The translations under genes and the position numbers were made by a program. Source: Dyella sp. OK004 (GTDB taxonomy: Bacteria; Pseudomonadota; Gammaproteobacteria; Xanthomonadales; Rhodanobacteraceae). Taken from it: a DNA stretch of 64,000 nucleotides. The notes under the pieces were generated by a model. The model did no database searches. It was not told the origin of the DNA and saw only the letters and a program-made list of their open reading frames with translations. Position 1 is the stretch's first letter. Every line of letters begins with the position of its first letter. Shown here one piece after another: positions 37,735 through 46,298 of the stretch. Location: the NCBI RefSeq assembly GCF_900114495.1, contig NZ_FOZI01000002.1:620001-684000 (forward strand), given 5' to 3'.

Positions 37735-39366
37735 TCAATAGACATCGCGGCGATAGCGCCCACTCATGCGCAATTGCTCGATCTGTTCGCCGCCCAGCGT
37801 TGCGCGCAGCACCGCATCCACCCCGGGCGCCATGCCGGCGAGACTGCCGCAAACGTAGATCGCAGCTCCCTGCTCCACCCATCGGCGCAGTTCGTCCGCC
37901 GCTTCGGCCAGACGCTGCTGCACATAGACCGGCGCCGCCGCTTCACGCGACCACGCCAGGTCGAGGCGTTCGATATCACCCGCCGCCTGCCATCGCTCGA
38001 TGTCTTCGCGATGGAAAAAGTCGTGTGCCGCGTGCCGCTCACCGAACAACAGCCAGTGACGCCGATGTCCCGCCGCCACACGCGCCTTCAACAGCGCACG
38101 CAACCCGGCCAGGCCAGTGCCAGTGCCGATCAGGATCAGGGGCACGTCCCGCACCGGTCGGTGGAAGCCTGGGTTGGAACGGATGCGCAGTGCGATCTCG
38201 CTTCCCTCCGGCGCTCCTTGCGTCAGCCAGCCAGAACCGATGCCGGGCGTGCCATCGTCGCGGTGCATGCGGCGCACCAGCAGATGCAGCGCGCCGTCAG
38301 TCGGCAGCGAGGCAATGGAGTATTCGCGATGCGGCAGCGGCCGCAAAATCGAGGCCAGTTGCTCCATAGTCCAACCGGCGACGTCGGCGGCCAATGGCAG
38401 ATGGCTGCGTGAGAGTCGCGTCGCCAGCGATTCTCTCCCGCCGTCATCCGCCAATGAAATCGAGCCATCGAAACCCGCCGCATCCAGCCAACGGGTGACG
38501 TCGGACATCGCATGGCGCGGCTCGATCTCCACCAGATCACCCGCCTCCCATGCCAGCTCGCCGTCCAACGGACGCAACGCGAGATGAAAACACGCACCGC
38601 CTGCGCTGCCCGGATTGAGCAGGTGGCGCTCGATCAATTGCCAACGCTGGTACTGCGGTGGCTGCCAGTCCGGCAGATCGTTGGCACCGCTCAACAGACC
38701 GAGATGATGCTGCCAGTGGCGCAAGGAGCCATCGTCGCTATTGTCCACTTCCACCGGATCGAACAGCGGTTGCGCGCCGCTCTGCGCCAGCCAGTGATGC
38801 AGGCGATGGCCGAAGCCGCAGAAGTTCTCGTAATCGCGATCGCCCAGCGCGAGCAAGCCATAGCTCAGGCCGTCCAGCTCGCCGGCCTGCCGCAGACAAC
38901 GTTGCTCGAAGGAGGCTGCACGATCAGGTGCGTCACCTTCGCCAGTAGTGCTGACCACGAACAACACACGGCCGGCGGCACGCAAAGCCGGCACGTCGAG
39001 TCCGCCCAGTTCGGCCAGCCGCACTGGCAACTTGGCGGCCATTAGGCCTTGCGCGGTCTGACGTGCGAGTTGCTCCGCATAGCCGGTCTGGCTGGCGTAG
39101 GCCACCAGAATCGCGCTGGCCTCTGTTTCCTTGATGACCGACAAATTCATTCCGCTCGCTTGCGCCCGTCGTCGGCGCAGCAACGCCACGAAGCCCATCC
39201 AGATCGACACGCTCAATCCCGCAGCCAACCAGCGACCAAGGCCGGGATCGCGCCACTGCATCGCTTCGGCATGCAGGCGGAACAGCCATGCCGCGACGAC
39301 AGCCAGTGCAAGCATCACTGCGAGGTTGCCCAGGCGCGACTTGTCGATGGCTGCGATGCTCTTCAC
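37735..39366 (-). CDS. Membrane-anchored NADPH flavodoxin/ferredoxin-reductase fusion (sulfite reductase alpha-like)
   Basis: A 543-residue flavoprotein starting at GTG 39366, which overlaps the apbE stop as GTGA. One or two N-terminal membrane helices (LGNLAVMLALAVVAAWLF and LAAGLSVSIWMGFVALL) are followed by a flavodoxin domain (ILVAYASQTGYAEQLA, VVSTTGEGDAPD, ALGDRDYENFCGFG). Then come an FAD domain (HREYSIASLP) and an NADPH-binding domain (LILIGTGTGLAGLRALL, YVCGSLAGMAPGV). It should pass electrons from NADPH through FAD and FMN to a membrane partner. As last gene of the PepSY-DUF2271-DUF4198-apbE operon it is the likely electron source. Confidence 0.85.
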   Translation of the reverse strand: MKSIAAIDKSRLGNLAVMLALAVVAAWLFRLHAEAMQWRDPGLGRWLAAGLSVSIWMGFVALLRRRRAQASGMNLSVIKETEASAILVAYASQTGYAEQLARQTAQGLMAAKLPVRLAELGGLDVPALRAAGRVLFVVSTTGEGDAPDRAASFEQRCLRQAGELDGLSYGLLALGDRDYENFCGFGHRLHHWLAQSGAQPLFDPVEVDNSDDGSLRHWQHHLGLLSGANDLPDWQPPQYQRWQLIERHLLNPGSAGGACFHLALRPLDGELAWEAGDLVEIEPRHAMSDVTRWLDAAGFDGSISLADDGGRESLATRLSRSHLPLAADVAGWTMEQLASILRPLPHREYSIASLPTDGALHLLVRRMHRDDGTPGIGSGWLTQGAPEGSEIALRIRSNPGFHRPVRDVPLILIGTGTGLAGLRALLKARVAAGHRRHWLLFGERHAAHDFFHREDIERWQAAGDIERLDLAWSREAAAPVYVQQRLAEAADELRRWVEQGAAIYVCGSLAGMAPGVDAVLRATLGGEQIEQLRMSGRYRRDVY

Positions 39367-40328
39367 GTGCAGAGGGCTTCGGCGAACGCCGGCGACATGC
39401 GCTCTTCGAATCCATGCTCGCCATGCAGCACGAACAGCACGGCAAGATGCCGTTCGCGCGCATAGGCCAGCCCCTGCTCCGGCCCCATCACTGTCATGGC
39501 GGTACCCAATGGATCGGCGGTCATCGCCTGCGCGGCCAGGATGCTGACCGAAGCCACGGTGTGCGGAACCGGGCTGCCGCTGCGTGGATCGATATGGTGC
39601 GAATAGGTTTGGCCGCCGCGACCGTAGCTGCGCCGGTAATCGCCCGATGTCGCGATGGCGCAACCGCTGAGCGACACCACGCGCCCATGCTGCCCGCTCG
39701 CATCCGGGTGTTCGATAGCGATGCGCCAGGGCGAGCCATCAGGCTTCGTCCCCTTGCCCTTCAGCTCGCCACCGACTTCGATCAGCCATGACGTCACGCC
39801 TGCATCGTCTAGCCACGTGCCAACCAGGTCGACCACATAGCCTTTGGCCACCGAGGAAAGATCGACATAGCTGCCGCCTGGTTGATAAGCCATCTCATTC
39901 GCTGCATCGAGCTTCACCTTCCACCAGCCGACACGTTCCCGCGCTTCCGTCATCGCGCGATCGGACGGCGTGCTCTCCGGCCGCGCCGCGGGGCCGAAGC
40001 CCCACAGATTCACTAGTGGCCCCACCGTGGGGTCGTAGGCACCTCCGGTATCGCTGGCGAGCCGCAACGCATGCGTCAACACGGTGAAGCACGCTTGCGG
40101 CAGCGGGCGCCAGGTGCCGGCCGGCGCGGTGTTGAAGCGCGACAGCGCCGAGTGCGGCTTGTACGTACTCATCTGCCCGTCGACCAGATCAAGGCATTGC
40201 TGGATGCCGCTCTGCAGGTGATGCAGCGGCACATCGGCTGGCGCCGCCACGCGCGCCGACCAGGTCGTACCCATGGTTTCGCCATGCAGGCTTTGCACAA
40301 AACATGTTGCGTGATGCTGTGCCGACAT
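39363..40328 (-). CDS. apbE: ApbE family FAD:protein FMN transferase
   Basis: A 321-residue flavin transferase that attaches FMN covalently to Thr or Ser of target proteins, using FAD and magnesium. GSYVDLSSVAKGYVVDLV and YSHHIDPRSGSPVPH are family signatures, with EVGGELKGKGTKPDG between. I chose the ATG at 40328; a 38-residue upstream extension overlaps the DUF4198 gene. There is no convincing signal peptide or lipobox at this start, although ApbE normally works outside the cytoplasm, so the N-terminus may deserve checking. The neighbouring DUF2271 protein has an SGAT motif and is the obvious target. Confidence 0.9.
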   Translation of the reverse strand: MSAQHHATCFVQSLHGETMGTTWSARVAAPADVPLHHLQSGIQQCLDLVDGQMSTYKPHSALSRFNTAPAGTWRPLPQACFTVLTHALRLASDTGGAYDPTVGPLVNLWGFGPAARPESTPSDRAMTEARERVGWWKVKLDAANEMAYQPGGSYVDLSSVAKGYVVDLVGTWLDDAGVTSWLIEVGGELKGKGTKPDGSPWRIAIEHPDASGQHGRVVSLSGCAIATSGDYRRSYGRGGQTYSHHIDPRSGSPVPHTVASVSILAAQAMTADPLGTAMTVMGPEQGLAYARERHLAVLFVLHGEHGFEERMSPAFAEALCT

Positions 40329-40342
40329 GACGATCGCAGCGC

Positions 40343-41149
40343 TTACTGCGGCAACACTTCCAGCGTGGCCGTGTACGACAGGCGACGCTGTTTCGCCTGC
40401 TTCACGCTGGTCTTGTCGTCCTGCGTGCTGGCGTTGATCCAATACATGCCCGCATGCGGCCAGGTCAGAGTGAACTTGCCATCCTTGCCGGTGGTGACGT
40501 CGAACTCGTCCTGCGCGTTGCGATAGCGCGTGGCACCGGCAATAGCGCTGACCTTGATATCGCTGGCCGGCTTGCCGTCCAGCAGCAGCTGGAAAGTCGC
40601 GCCCTCGCCAGCCACTAGATCGGTAACGTGGCTGACCGGCACCAGCTCCAGTCCCTTGCCGCTGGGCTTGAGCGCCGCTTCGTTGGGCTTGCCGTTGCTG
40701 ACAAAGGTTTCCACGCGATTGACCGCTTCGCTCACTTCAATCTGCTTGGCATCGGCGGGAAGCTCTTTCGCCAGATTCGCTGCATCGCCGCGCCAACGCT
40801 TCTTCTGGCCGCCCTGCTCGTAACTGGCGAACACGCCGGCATTTACCAGCGACAGTTTGTAGGTGCCCTGCTGGGTCAGATGCAGATCGAACACGCTGCG
40901 GTACTTGCCGGTGATGGCGCTATCCGGTTTGGCCGTCTGGCCGTCCGGCGCGGTGATCACCAGACGCGAGAGATCGCCCGGTACGTGGTCTGGATAGAAC
41001 AGATCGTTGGATACTGCGGCATCCACCGTCACCCAGGGATCCGCGCCGGAAACATTAGTGGCCGAAGGCAGCAGCCACATCTTGTGCGCCTGCGCAGCAA
41101 AGGGAAGCGCGAGGGCGAGAACCGCCAAAGACAGGGAACGCTTGAGCAT
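40343..41149 (-). CDS. Periplasmic DUF4198 family protein
   Basis: A 268-residue exported protein. The signal peptide MLKRSLSLAVLALALPFAAQA would be cut before His22, giving a mature N-terminus HKMWLLPSATN. An N-terminal His after processing is typical of DUF4198 and recalls metal-binding histidine termini. Two immunoglobulin-like beta domains seem likely (DGQTAKPDSAITGKY and GKDGKFTLTWPHAGMYWI). Related NikM-like proteins are linked to metal uptake. It lies in a Fur-box operon between the DUF2271 and apbE genes, so a role in presenting metal or metal chelate is plausible. Confidence 0.82.
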   Translation of the reverse strand: MLKRSLSLAVLALALPFAAQAHKMWLLPSATNVSGADPWVTVDAAVSNDLFYPDHVPGDLSRLVITAPDGQTAKPDSAITGKYRSVFDLHLTQQGTYKLSLVNAGVFASYEQGGQKKRWRGDAANLAKELPADAKQIEVSEAVNRVETFVSNGKPNEAALKPSGKGLELVPVSHVTDLVAGEGATFQLLLDGKPASDIKVSAIAGATRYRNAQDEFDVTTGKDGKFTLTWPHAGMYWINASTQDDKTSVKQAKQRRLSYTATLEVLPQ

Positions 41150-41178
41150 GGTGGACTCCGGTAAAAGTGATTGAAGGA

Positions 41179-41694
41179 TCAGGGCGCGATGTCGAGCTTT
41201 ACCGCGCCAAGTTCCGTGCTGCCCTTGGCATCGAGGTGCTGCGGCGACGTGGCCGGCCAGGTGAACGGCACGCGCACGACTTCGCGTCCGCCGACTTCAC
41301 GCGCGGCTTCCACCACCAATTCGTACTTGCCTGCGGCAAGCTGGCCCAGCGGTGCCTTGCCGTCCTTGAACTTCAGTTGCTGTTGACCAGCAGGCCGCGT
41401 CGCGCCGGAGACCCCGTCGACCGGCATCTGCAGTTCGCGTCCGCCACGGCGCCACCATTGGCGTAACTCCGGCAGCCACTTGGTGCCGGCGCCCTCCTTG
41501 GTTTCTTTTTGCGCGTACCACACGGCCAGTTGCGCGGCGACGCTGTGGTCTTCGCGCTCGATCCACACTGCCGTGTACGGCCGGTGGTACTCGGCCACAT
41601 CGAGCTGGGGAATCTGCACGGTCACATCGAGATCGGCGGCCACGACAGGCGCAGCGAGCAGCAAGGCGGGCATGGAAAACAGCAGGCGACGCAT
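41179..41694 (-). CDS. Periplasmic DUF2271 protein, probable flavinylation target
   Basis: A 171-residue exported protein with signal peptide MRRLLFSMPALLLAAPVVAA and RBS AAAGGAA 6 nt before ATG 41694. The body is beta-rich (YTAVWIEREDHSVAAQLAVW, WPELRQWWRR-type region) and contains DGVSGATR at residues 93-100. This matches the [ST]GA[ST] pattern to which ApbE attaches FMN (known from NqrC and RnfG), with Thr99 as acceptor. An apbE gene lies two genes downstream in the same operon. I infer that this protein carries periplasmic FMN and acts as the terminal electron carrier. Confidence 0.8.
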   Translation of the reverse strand: MRRLLFSMPALLLAAPVVAADLDVTVQIPQLDVAEYHRPYTAVWIEREDHSVAAQLAVWYAQKETKEGAGTKWLPELRQWWRRGGRELQMPVDGVSGATRPAGQQQLKFKDGKAPLGQLAAGKYELVVEAAREVGGREVVRVPFTWPATSPQHLDAKGSTELGAVKLDIAP

Positions 41695-41705
41695 CGGCGT
41701 TCCTT

Positions 41706-42356
41706 TCAGTGAATAAAGATCAGAGCAAGTACAAGCGGCAGCACCAGCCCGAACGCCACCAGCGGCCAGGTGGCGCCGCGCTGGGCGGCGTGCATTTTCA
41801 GCAGCAGCAGGCCGGTGACCGAGAACACCACACAGGCCAGCGCGAACACATCGATAAACCAGCCCCACACCGGGCCTGCGTTGCGGCCCTTGTGCAGGTC
41901 GTTGAGATAGGAAATCCAACCGCGTGCAGTGCCTTCGTATTCGAGCTTGCCGGTGGCGCGGTCGATGCTGAGCCAGGCGTCGCCACCCGGGCGCGGCATG
42001 GAGAGATAGATTTCGTCGGCCGACCAATCGCCCTTGCGGCCGCTTACATCCACCTGCACGGCGTCGCCGATCCAATCAGCGACGGCGGCAGGTAATGCGA
42101 CGCCTTTGCGCTCGTCCTCACCGGACAGCGCGCGCAGCAGCGGCGCGGGTAGTTGTACCTCGCGATGCACGGTCTGCGGCTTCGCCTCGATCTGCGCGGC
42201 ATGGTTGAGCGTGATGCCGGTGGCGGCGAACAACAGCATGCCGACCAGGCACAAGGCCGAGCTGATCCAGTGCCAACGATGCAGCTGCTTGAGCCAGAAC
42301 GCGCGCTCCGGCTGGCCTTGCCTGCCCTGCATTCGCACTGCCTGTTGCTTCGCCAT
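41706..42356 (-). CDS. PepSY-associated transmembrane redox protein
   Basis: A 216-residue inner-membrane protein with helices at about 31-52, 163-187 and 195-215 and a periplasmic PepSY-like domain between the first two. Histidines sit at likely heme positions: H26 and H29 (LHRWHW), H52 (LNHAAQ), H155 (NDLHKGR) and H189. Related PepSY membrane proteins such as FpvG/FoxB reduce ferric siderophores in Pseudomonas. It is the first gene of the leftward operon, about 137 bp from a Fur box. It could carry electrons across the membrane from the flavoprotein to the DUF2271 partner. Confidence 0.8.
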   Translation of the reverse strand: MAKQQAVRMQGRQGQPERAFWLKQLHRWHWISSALCLVGMLLFAATGITLNHAAQIEAKPQTVHREVQLPAPLLRALSGEDERKGVALPAAVADWIGDAVQVDVSGRKGDWSADEIYLSMPRPGGDAWLSIDRATGKLEYEGTARGWISYLNDLHKGRNAGPVWGWFIDVFALACVVFSVTGLLLLKMHAAQRGATWPLVAFGLVLPLVLALIFIH

Positions 42357-42492
42357 CCACCCTGCCCGTCAGTTGTGCGTTTATCGCGGGCTGGTAGTGC
42401 CATGGCGCCGCTTGTGATCTGTCCCAGCGATCCGCCCGGGCGCTAAGCTGGCGGACATAGGCCGCCACCGTGGCCGGGCGCAAGATCTTGCC

Positions 42493-42511
42493 ACAAATGA
42501 TAATCACTCTC
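42493..42511. promoter_or_regulatory. Fur box between the redox operon and the two-component genes
   Basis: The 19 bases ACAAATGATAATCACTCTC match the Fur consensus at 14 of 19 positions, with ATGATAATCA intact in the middle. It lies in the 217-bp divergent interval, 137 bp before the PepSY gene and 63 bp before the response regulator gene, so it could control either or both. Confidence 0.65.
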
Positions 42512-42573
42512 AATTCGAGCAGCTCTGCGTCCCCATATCCCCGCTTTCCCCTTGTTATTGATCGGAGTTATTC

Positions 42574-43254
42574 ATGCGCATCCTGATCGCCGAGGATGAT
42601 CCCGCCATCGCCGCCGGCGTCTGTGCCTCGCTGCGCCAGAGCGGCCACGCCGTCGACCACGTGAACGACGGCGCGCGCGCTGACGCGGCGCTGCGCGACA
42701 CGCCCTATGACCTGTTGATCCTCGACCTCGGCCTGCCCGCCCTGGATGGCAGCGACGTACTGCAACGCCTGCGCAAGCGCGGCGCCAGCCTGCCGGTGCT
42801 GGTCATCACGGCACGCGAGGGTCTGCGCGAGCGCGTGCGCGTGCTCGACCTCGGCGCCGACGACTACCTGGTGAAGCCGTTCGCTCTGGCGGAATTCGAC
42901 GCCCGTGTACGCGCGCTGCTGCGCCGCTACACCGCCCAAGGTGCGCCGGAGCTGGTGCTGGGCCGCCTGCGCCTGGACTTGCCTGGCCACCGTGCGTGGG
43001 TCGACGAGGCGCCACTGGAACTCACCGCGCGCGAATTTGGCCTGCTCGAAGCGCTGGCGGCACGCCCGGACCGCGTCACCAGCCGCGCCCAACTGGTCGA
43101 AGCGCTGTGCAACTGGGACGAGGAACTCACCGATAACGGCCTGGATATCGCCATCTACCGCCTGCGCCGCAAGCTCTCGGATTCCGGCACCCAGGTGCGC
43201 ACCATCCGCGGCCTCGGTTACCTGCTTGAGGAAGTGAAGGAAGGCGCGGCATGA
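42574..43254 (+). CDS. OmpR/PhoB-family response regulator
   Basis: A 226-residue DNA-binding response regulator. The receiver has EDD at 7-9, phosphoacceptor D51 in LLILDLGLP and Lys in YLVKPFALAEF. The winged helix shows PLELTAREFGLLEALAARPDRVTSRAQLVEAL and NGLDIAIYRLRRKL, close to the QseB/PmrA/TctD group. CGGAG precedes the ATG. It is followed by its histidine kinase gene 55 bp downstream. The divergent Fur-box operon is a possible target. Confidence 0.92.
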   Translation: MRILIAEDDPAIAAGVCASLRQSGHAVDHVNDGARADAALRDTPYDLLILDLGLPALDGSDVLQRLRKRGASLPVLVITAREGLRERVRVLDLGADDYLVKPFALAEFDARVRALLRRYTAQGAPELVLGRLRLDLPGHRAWVDEAPLELTAREFGLLEALAARPDRVTSRAQLVEALCNWDEELTDNGLDIAIYRLRRKLSDSGTQVRTIRGLGYLLEEVKEGAA

Positions 43255-43309
43255 ACGAACCCACGCCAGGGTCAGCCCACCGCTACTCAACATGGGCCAT
43301 GAGAAGGTC

Positions 43310-44761
43310 ATGAGCAGACCCTCACAGCCCTGGCTATACCGGATGCTGGAACCCGACGGGCGGCAGAGCCTGCGCCGGCGGCTGCTGGCGTTCCTGCTGG
43401 TACCGCTGATGGCAATGCTGTTTATCGAAAGCCTGATCACCTACACCGGCGCGCTGGTGTATTCGAACAGCGTGCACGATCGCGACCTGGCCGGTAGCGC
43501 GGAGACCGTCGCGCAGATGATGCAGAAGGAAGGCCTGGACGGTCCGATCTCCGAGCAGGCGCGCTTCCTGCTGCAGTACGACCCCGAGGGTCACAACAAC
43601 ATCAACTACTTCAGCATCGTCAGCCAGCGCCATGGCCTGCTCGCTGGCAGCGACAAGCTGACGCCGCCTTCGGGACTCGGCCTCAGCGTCAACGGCGAGC
43701 CGAAATTGTTTGACATCATGCTCGATCGCCGCCGCTTGCGTGCCGCGGGCATGATCATCGACAGCGTCCACGAAGAAGGCGATCAGCTCACCATCACCGT
43801 CGCTGAAACTCTGCGCGACAGACGCCAGCGCGCCAAAGAAATCCTGCTGCTCAGCATTCCCGCGCAGGCACTGCTGATCGCCGCGGTGTTCGTGCTAGTG
43901 TGGTTCGGCGTGCGCATCGGCCTGCGCCAGCTCGATCCACTGACAGCGAGGCTGGCCCGACGCGAGCATGATCTCGCACCGATCGGCGATGCCGACGTGC
44001 CAGTGGAAATCCTGCCGCTCACGCGCACCATCGACGGCCTGTTCGCGCGCCTGCGCGGCATGCTGGCCCTGCAGGAGCGGTTTATCGCGGATGCCGCGCA
44101 TCAGTTGCGCACGCCGCTGGCAGGGTTGCGTGTGCACGTCGAGCGAGCACAGAGCGATCCCACACCGGAAACCGTCAAGGATGCCTTGCAGCACATCCTG
44201 CGCCTGACCCAGCGCGCCACGCGCACCTCGGGCCAGCTGCTCGCACTCACCCGCGCGCAGTCGCCGGATCACGACGACGGTGCGCATGCACTGATCGACC
44301 TCGCGCGACTGGTTCCCGACCTGCTGACCCTGCGCGTGCACGAGGCTTTAGCTGCTGGCGTCGACCTGGGTTACGAAGGTCCGCCGCAACCGGTGTGGAT
44401 CGATGGCGACCGCACCACCCTGCAGGAACTGCTCGACAACCTGATCGACAACAGCCTGCGCTATGCGGGCCGTCGCAGCGAAGTGACGGTGAGTGTGTCC
44501 AGCGATGCCAAGGGCGCCATGCTCAACGTGGAAGACAACGGCCCTGGCGTACCGGCAGCTTTTCTCGCGCGGTTGGGCGAGCGCTTCTTCCGCGTGCCGG
44601 GCAGCAATGAAGAAGGCACCGGCCTGGGCCTGGCCATCGTGCAGCGCATCGCCGAACGGCACCATGCGCGCGTGCGCTACGTGGCCGGCAGCGAAGGCGG
44701 CCTGCGCGTGGAGATTCTGTTTCCGCCCGCACGGACTACAAAAAAAGACGGCGACGCTTAA
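43310..44761 (+). CDS. Sensor histidine kinase (TctE/QseC-like)
   Basis: An inner-membrane kinase of 483 residues. Helices at about 27-50 and 178-200 flank a periplasmic 2CSK-type sensor domain of about 125 residues. The dimerisation motif is FIADAAHQLRTPLAGLRVH, with phospho-His264. ATP-binding boxes follow: LLDNLIDNSLRYA, VEDNGPGVP and GTGLGLAIVQRIA. It pairs with the preceding regulator gene. The ATG at 43310 has GAGAAG upstream; ATG 43292 is an alternative. Its stop codon lies inside the loop of a terminator hairpin. The signal sensed is unknown; the TctE group often senses carboxylates or metals. Confidence 0.9.
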   Translation: MSRPSQPWLYRMLEPDGRQSLRRRLLAFLLVPLMAMLFIESLITYTGALVYSNSVHDRDLAGSAETVAQMMQKEGLDGPISEQARFLLQYDPEGHNNINYFSIVSQRHGLLAGSDKLTPPSGLGLSVNGEPKLFDIMLDRRRLRAAGMIIDSVHEEGDQLTITVAETLRDRRQRAKEILLLSIPAQALLIAAVFVLVWFGVRIGLRQLDPLTARLARREHDLAPIGDADVPVEILPLTRTIDGLFARLRGMLALQERFIADAAHQLRTPLAGLRVHVERAQSDPTPETVKDALQHILRLTQRATRTSGQLLALTRAQSPDHDDGAHALIDLARLVPDLLTLRVHEALAAGVDLGYEGPPQPVWIDGDRTTLQELLDNLIDNSLRYAGRRSEVTVSVSSDAKGAMLNVEDNGPGVPAAFLARLGERFFRVPGSNEEGTGLGLAIVQRIAERHHARVRYVAGSEGGLRVEILFPPARTTKKDGDA

Positions 44762-44771
44762 GCGTCGCCGT
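44740..44771 (-). terminator. Terminator hairpin shared by convergent genes
   Basis: Perfect 10-bp stem ACGGCGACGC/GCGTCGCCGT with loop TTAA. Read on the minus strand it is followed by a run of T, so it ends the leftward aminotransferase transcript. The same bases encode the last residues of the histidine kinase, and its TAA stop lies in the loop. Confidence 0.75.
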
Positions 44772-44844
44772 TGTCAGAATCCCCTGCATGGGAATAGGTG
44801 ACACAAAACCAGGGCCGCCGCGCATATCGCGGCGGCCTTGATCC

Positions 44845-46254
44845 TTACATTTCCTTCTTGGCCCGGGTCAGCAGCTGGTCGAGCAGCGAGATGGCCAGGT
44901 CGATCTCTTCGTGCGTGATGTCCAGCGACGGCGCGAAGGTGATCACGTTCTTGTACCAACCGCCCACGTCCAGCACGAGGCCGATCTTCTTGCCGTTGTG
45001 CGTCAGGTCGCCGGCCAGGCCGATATCGACCATCTTGTCCAGCAGCGCCCTGTTCGGTGTGAAGCCGTCGTCGGTGCAGATCTCGGCGCGCAGCGCCAGG
45101 CCCAGACCGTCAACGTCGCCGATTTCCTTGTGACGCTTCTGCAGGTCCTTCAGCGCATCGAGGAAGTGAGCGCCCTTCTCCGCCACCGTCTTCTCATAGT
45201 TGAGCTCGTAGCCCATCTTGATGACTTCGAGGCCGAGCGAGGTGCCGAGCGGGTTCGAGTTGAAGGTGGAGTGCGTGGAGCCCGGCGGGAAGATCTCCGG
45301 ATTAATCATCTCCTCGCGCGCCCACAGGCCGGACAGCGGATTCAGGCCGTTGGTCAGCGCCTTGCCGAACACGATCACGTCGGGCGTCACGCCGAAGTGC
45401 TCGATCGACCACAGCTTGCCGGTGCGCCAGAAACCCATCTGGATTTCGTCAACCACCATCAGGATGCCGTACTTGTCCAGCACCTTCTTGAGGTCCTTGA
45501 AGAAGTTCCTCGGCGGGATGACATAGCCGCCGGTGCCCTGGATCGGCTCGACGTAGAAAGCGGCGTATTCGGCCTGGTTAACCTTGGGGTCCCACACGCC
45601 GTTGTATTCGGTCTCGAACAAGCGCTCGAACTGGCGCACGCAGGCGTCCGAATACTCTTCTGGCGTCATGCCCTTCGGGCGACGGAACGGGTACGGGAAC
45701 GGGATGAACATCGCACGCTCACCGAAGTGGCCAAAGCGACGACGGTAGCGGTAGCTCGAGGTGATCGACGACGCACCCAGCGTGCGGCCGTGGTAGCCGC
45801 CCTCGAAGGCGAACATCAGGCTCTTGCCGTTCTTGAAGTTGCGCACCAGCTTGAGCGAATCCTCAACTGCCTGCGCACCGCCCACGTTGAAGTGCACGCG
45901 ACCCTTCAGGCCGAACTTCTGCTGCGCGTCGACAGCAATCGTCTTGGCCAGCTCGATGCGGGTCTGGTGCAGGTACTGGCTGGCCACCTGCGGCAGCACA
46001 TCGATCTGGCGCTTCAACGTGTCGTTGAGGCGCTTGTTGCCGTAGCCGAAGTTGACCGCCGAGTACCACATCTGCAGATCGAGGAACGGCACGCCCGCGG
46101 TGTCGTACATCCAGCTGCCTTCGCCGTGGCGGAAGATCTTCGGCGGATCGACGTAGTGCACGGTGTCGCCGAAGGAGCTGTACTGCGCCTCATCGGCCAG
46201 CAGCTGGGCGTCAGGAATCACGCCAGTAGCGGCGTTCGGGTCGTAAGCATTCAT
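44845..46254 (-). CDS. Class III PLP-dependent aminotransferase
   Basis: A 469-residue cytoplasmic aminotransferase. VHFNVGGAQAVEDSLKLVRNF and FEGGYHGRTLGASS form the PLP phosphate region. GILMVVDEIQMGFWRTGKLW carries the Asp269 that contacts the PLP ring, and VIVFGKALTNGL carries the Schiff-base Lys298. THSTFNSNPLGTSLGLEV follows. Class III enzymes transfer omega-amino or alpha-amino groups to a keto acid; the donor is unknown. It follows a HAD phosphatase gene by 44 bp on the same strand, so the two probably act in one pathway. Confidence 0.88.
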   Translation of the reverse strand: MNAYDPNAATGVIPDAQLLADEAQYSSFGDTVHYVDPPKIFRHGEGSWMYDTAGVPFLDLQMWYSAVNFGYGNKRLNDTLKRQIDVLPQVASQYLHQTRIELAKTIAVDAQQKFGLKGRVHFNVGGAQAVEDSLKLVRNFKNGKSLMFAFEGGYHGRTLGASSITSSYRYRRRFGHFGERAMFIPFPYPFRRPKGMTPEEYSDACVRQFERLFETEYNGVWDPKVNQAEYAAFYVEPIQGTGGYVIPPRNFFKDLKKVLDKYGILMVVDEIQMGFWRTGKLWSIEHFGVTPDVIVFGKALTNGLNPLSGLWAREEMINPEIFPPGSTHSTFNSNPLGTSLGLEVIKMGYELNYEKTVAEKGAHFLDALKDLQKRHKEIGDVDGLGLALRAEICTDDGFTPNRALLDKMVDIGLAGDLTHNGKKIGLVLDVGGWYKNVITFAPSLDITHEEIDLAISLLDQLLTRAKKEM

Positions 46255-46298
46255 CAGGCAAATCCGGATGGGGTATGGGGGTTAGTCGGTAAAGCGGA

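Noticed and set aside
35237-37741. An 834-codon open frame antisense to the M1 peptidase
   Set aside because: The minus strand encodes an M1 peptidase with intact HEFGH motif; the antisense translation is His/Arg-rich without family features.
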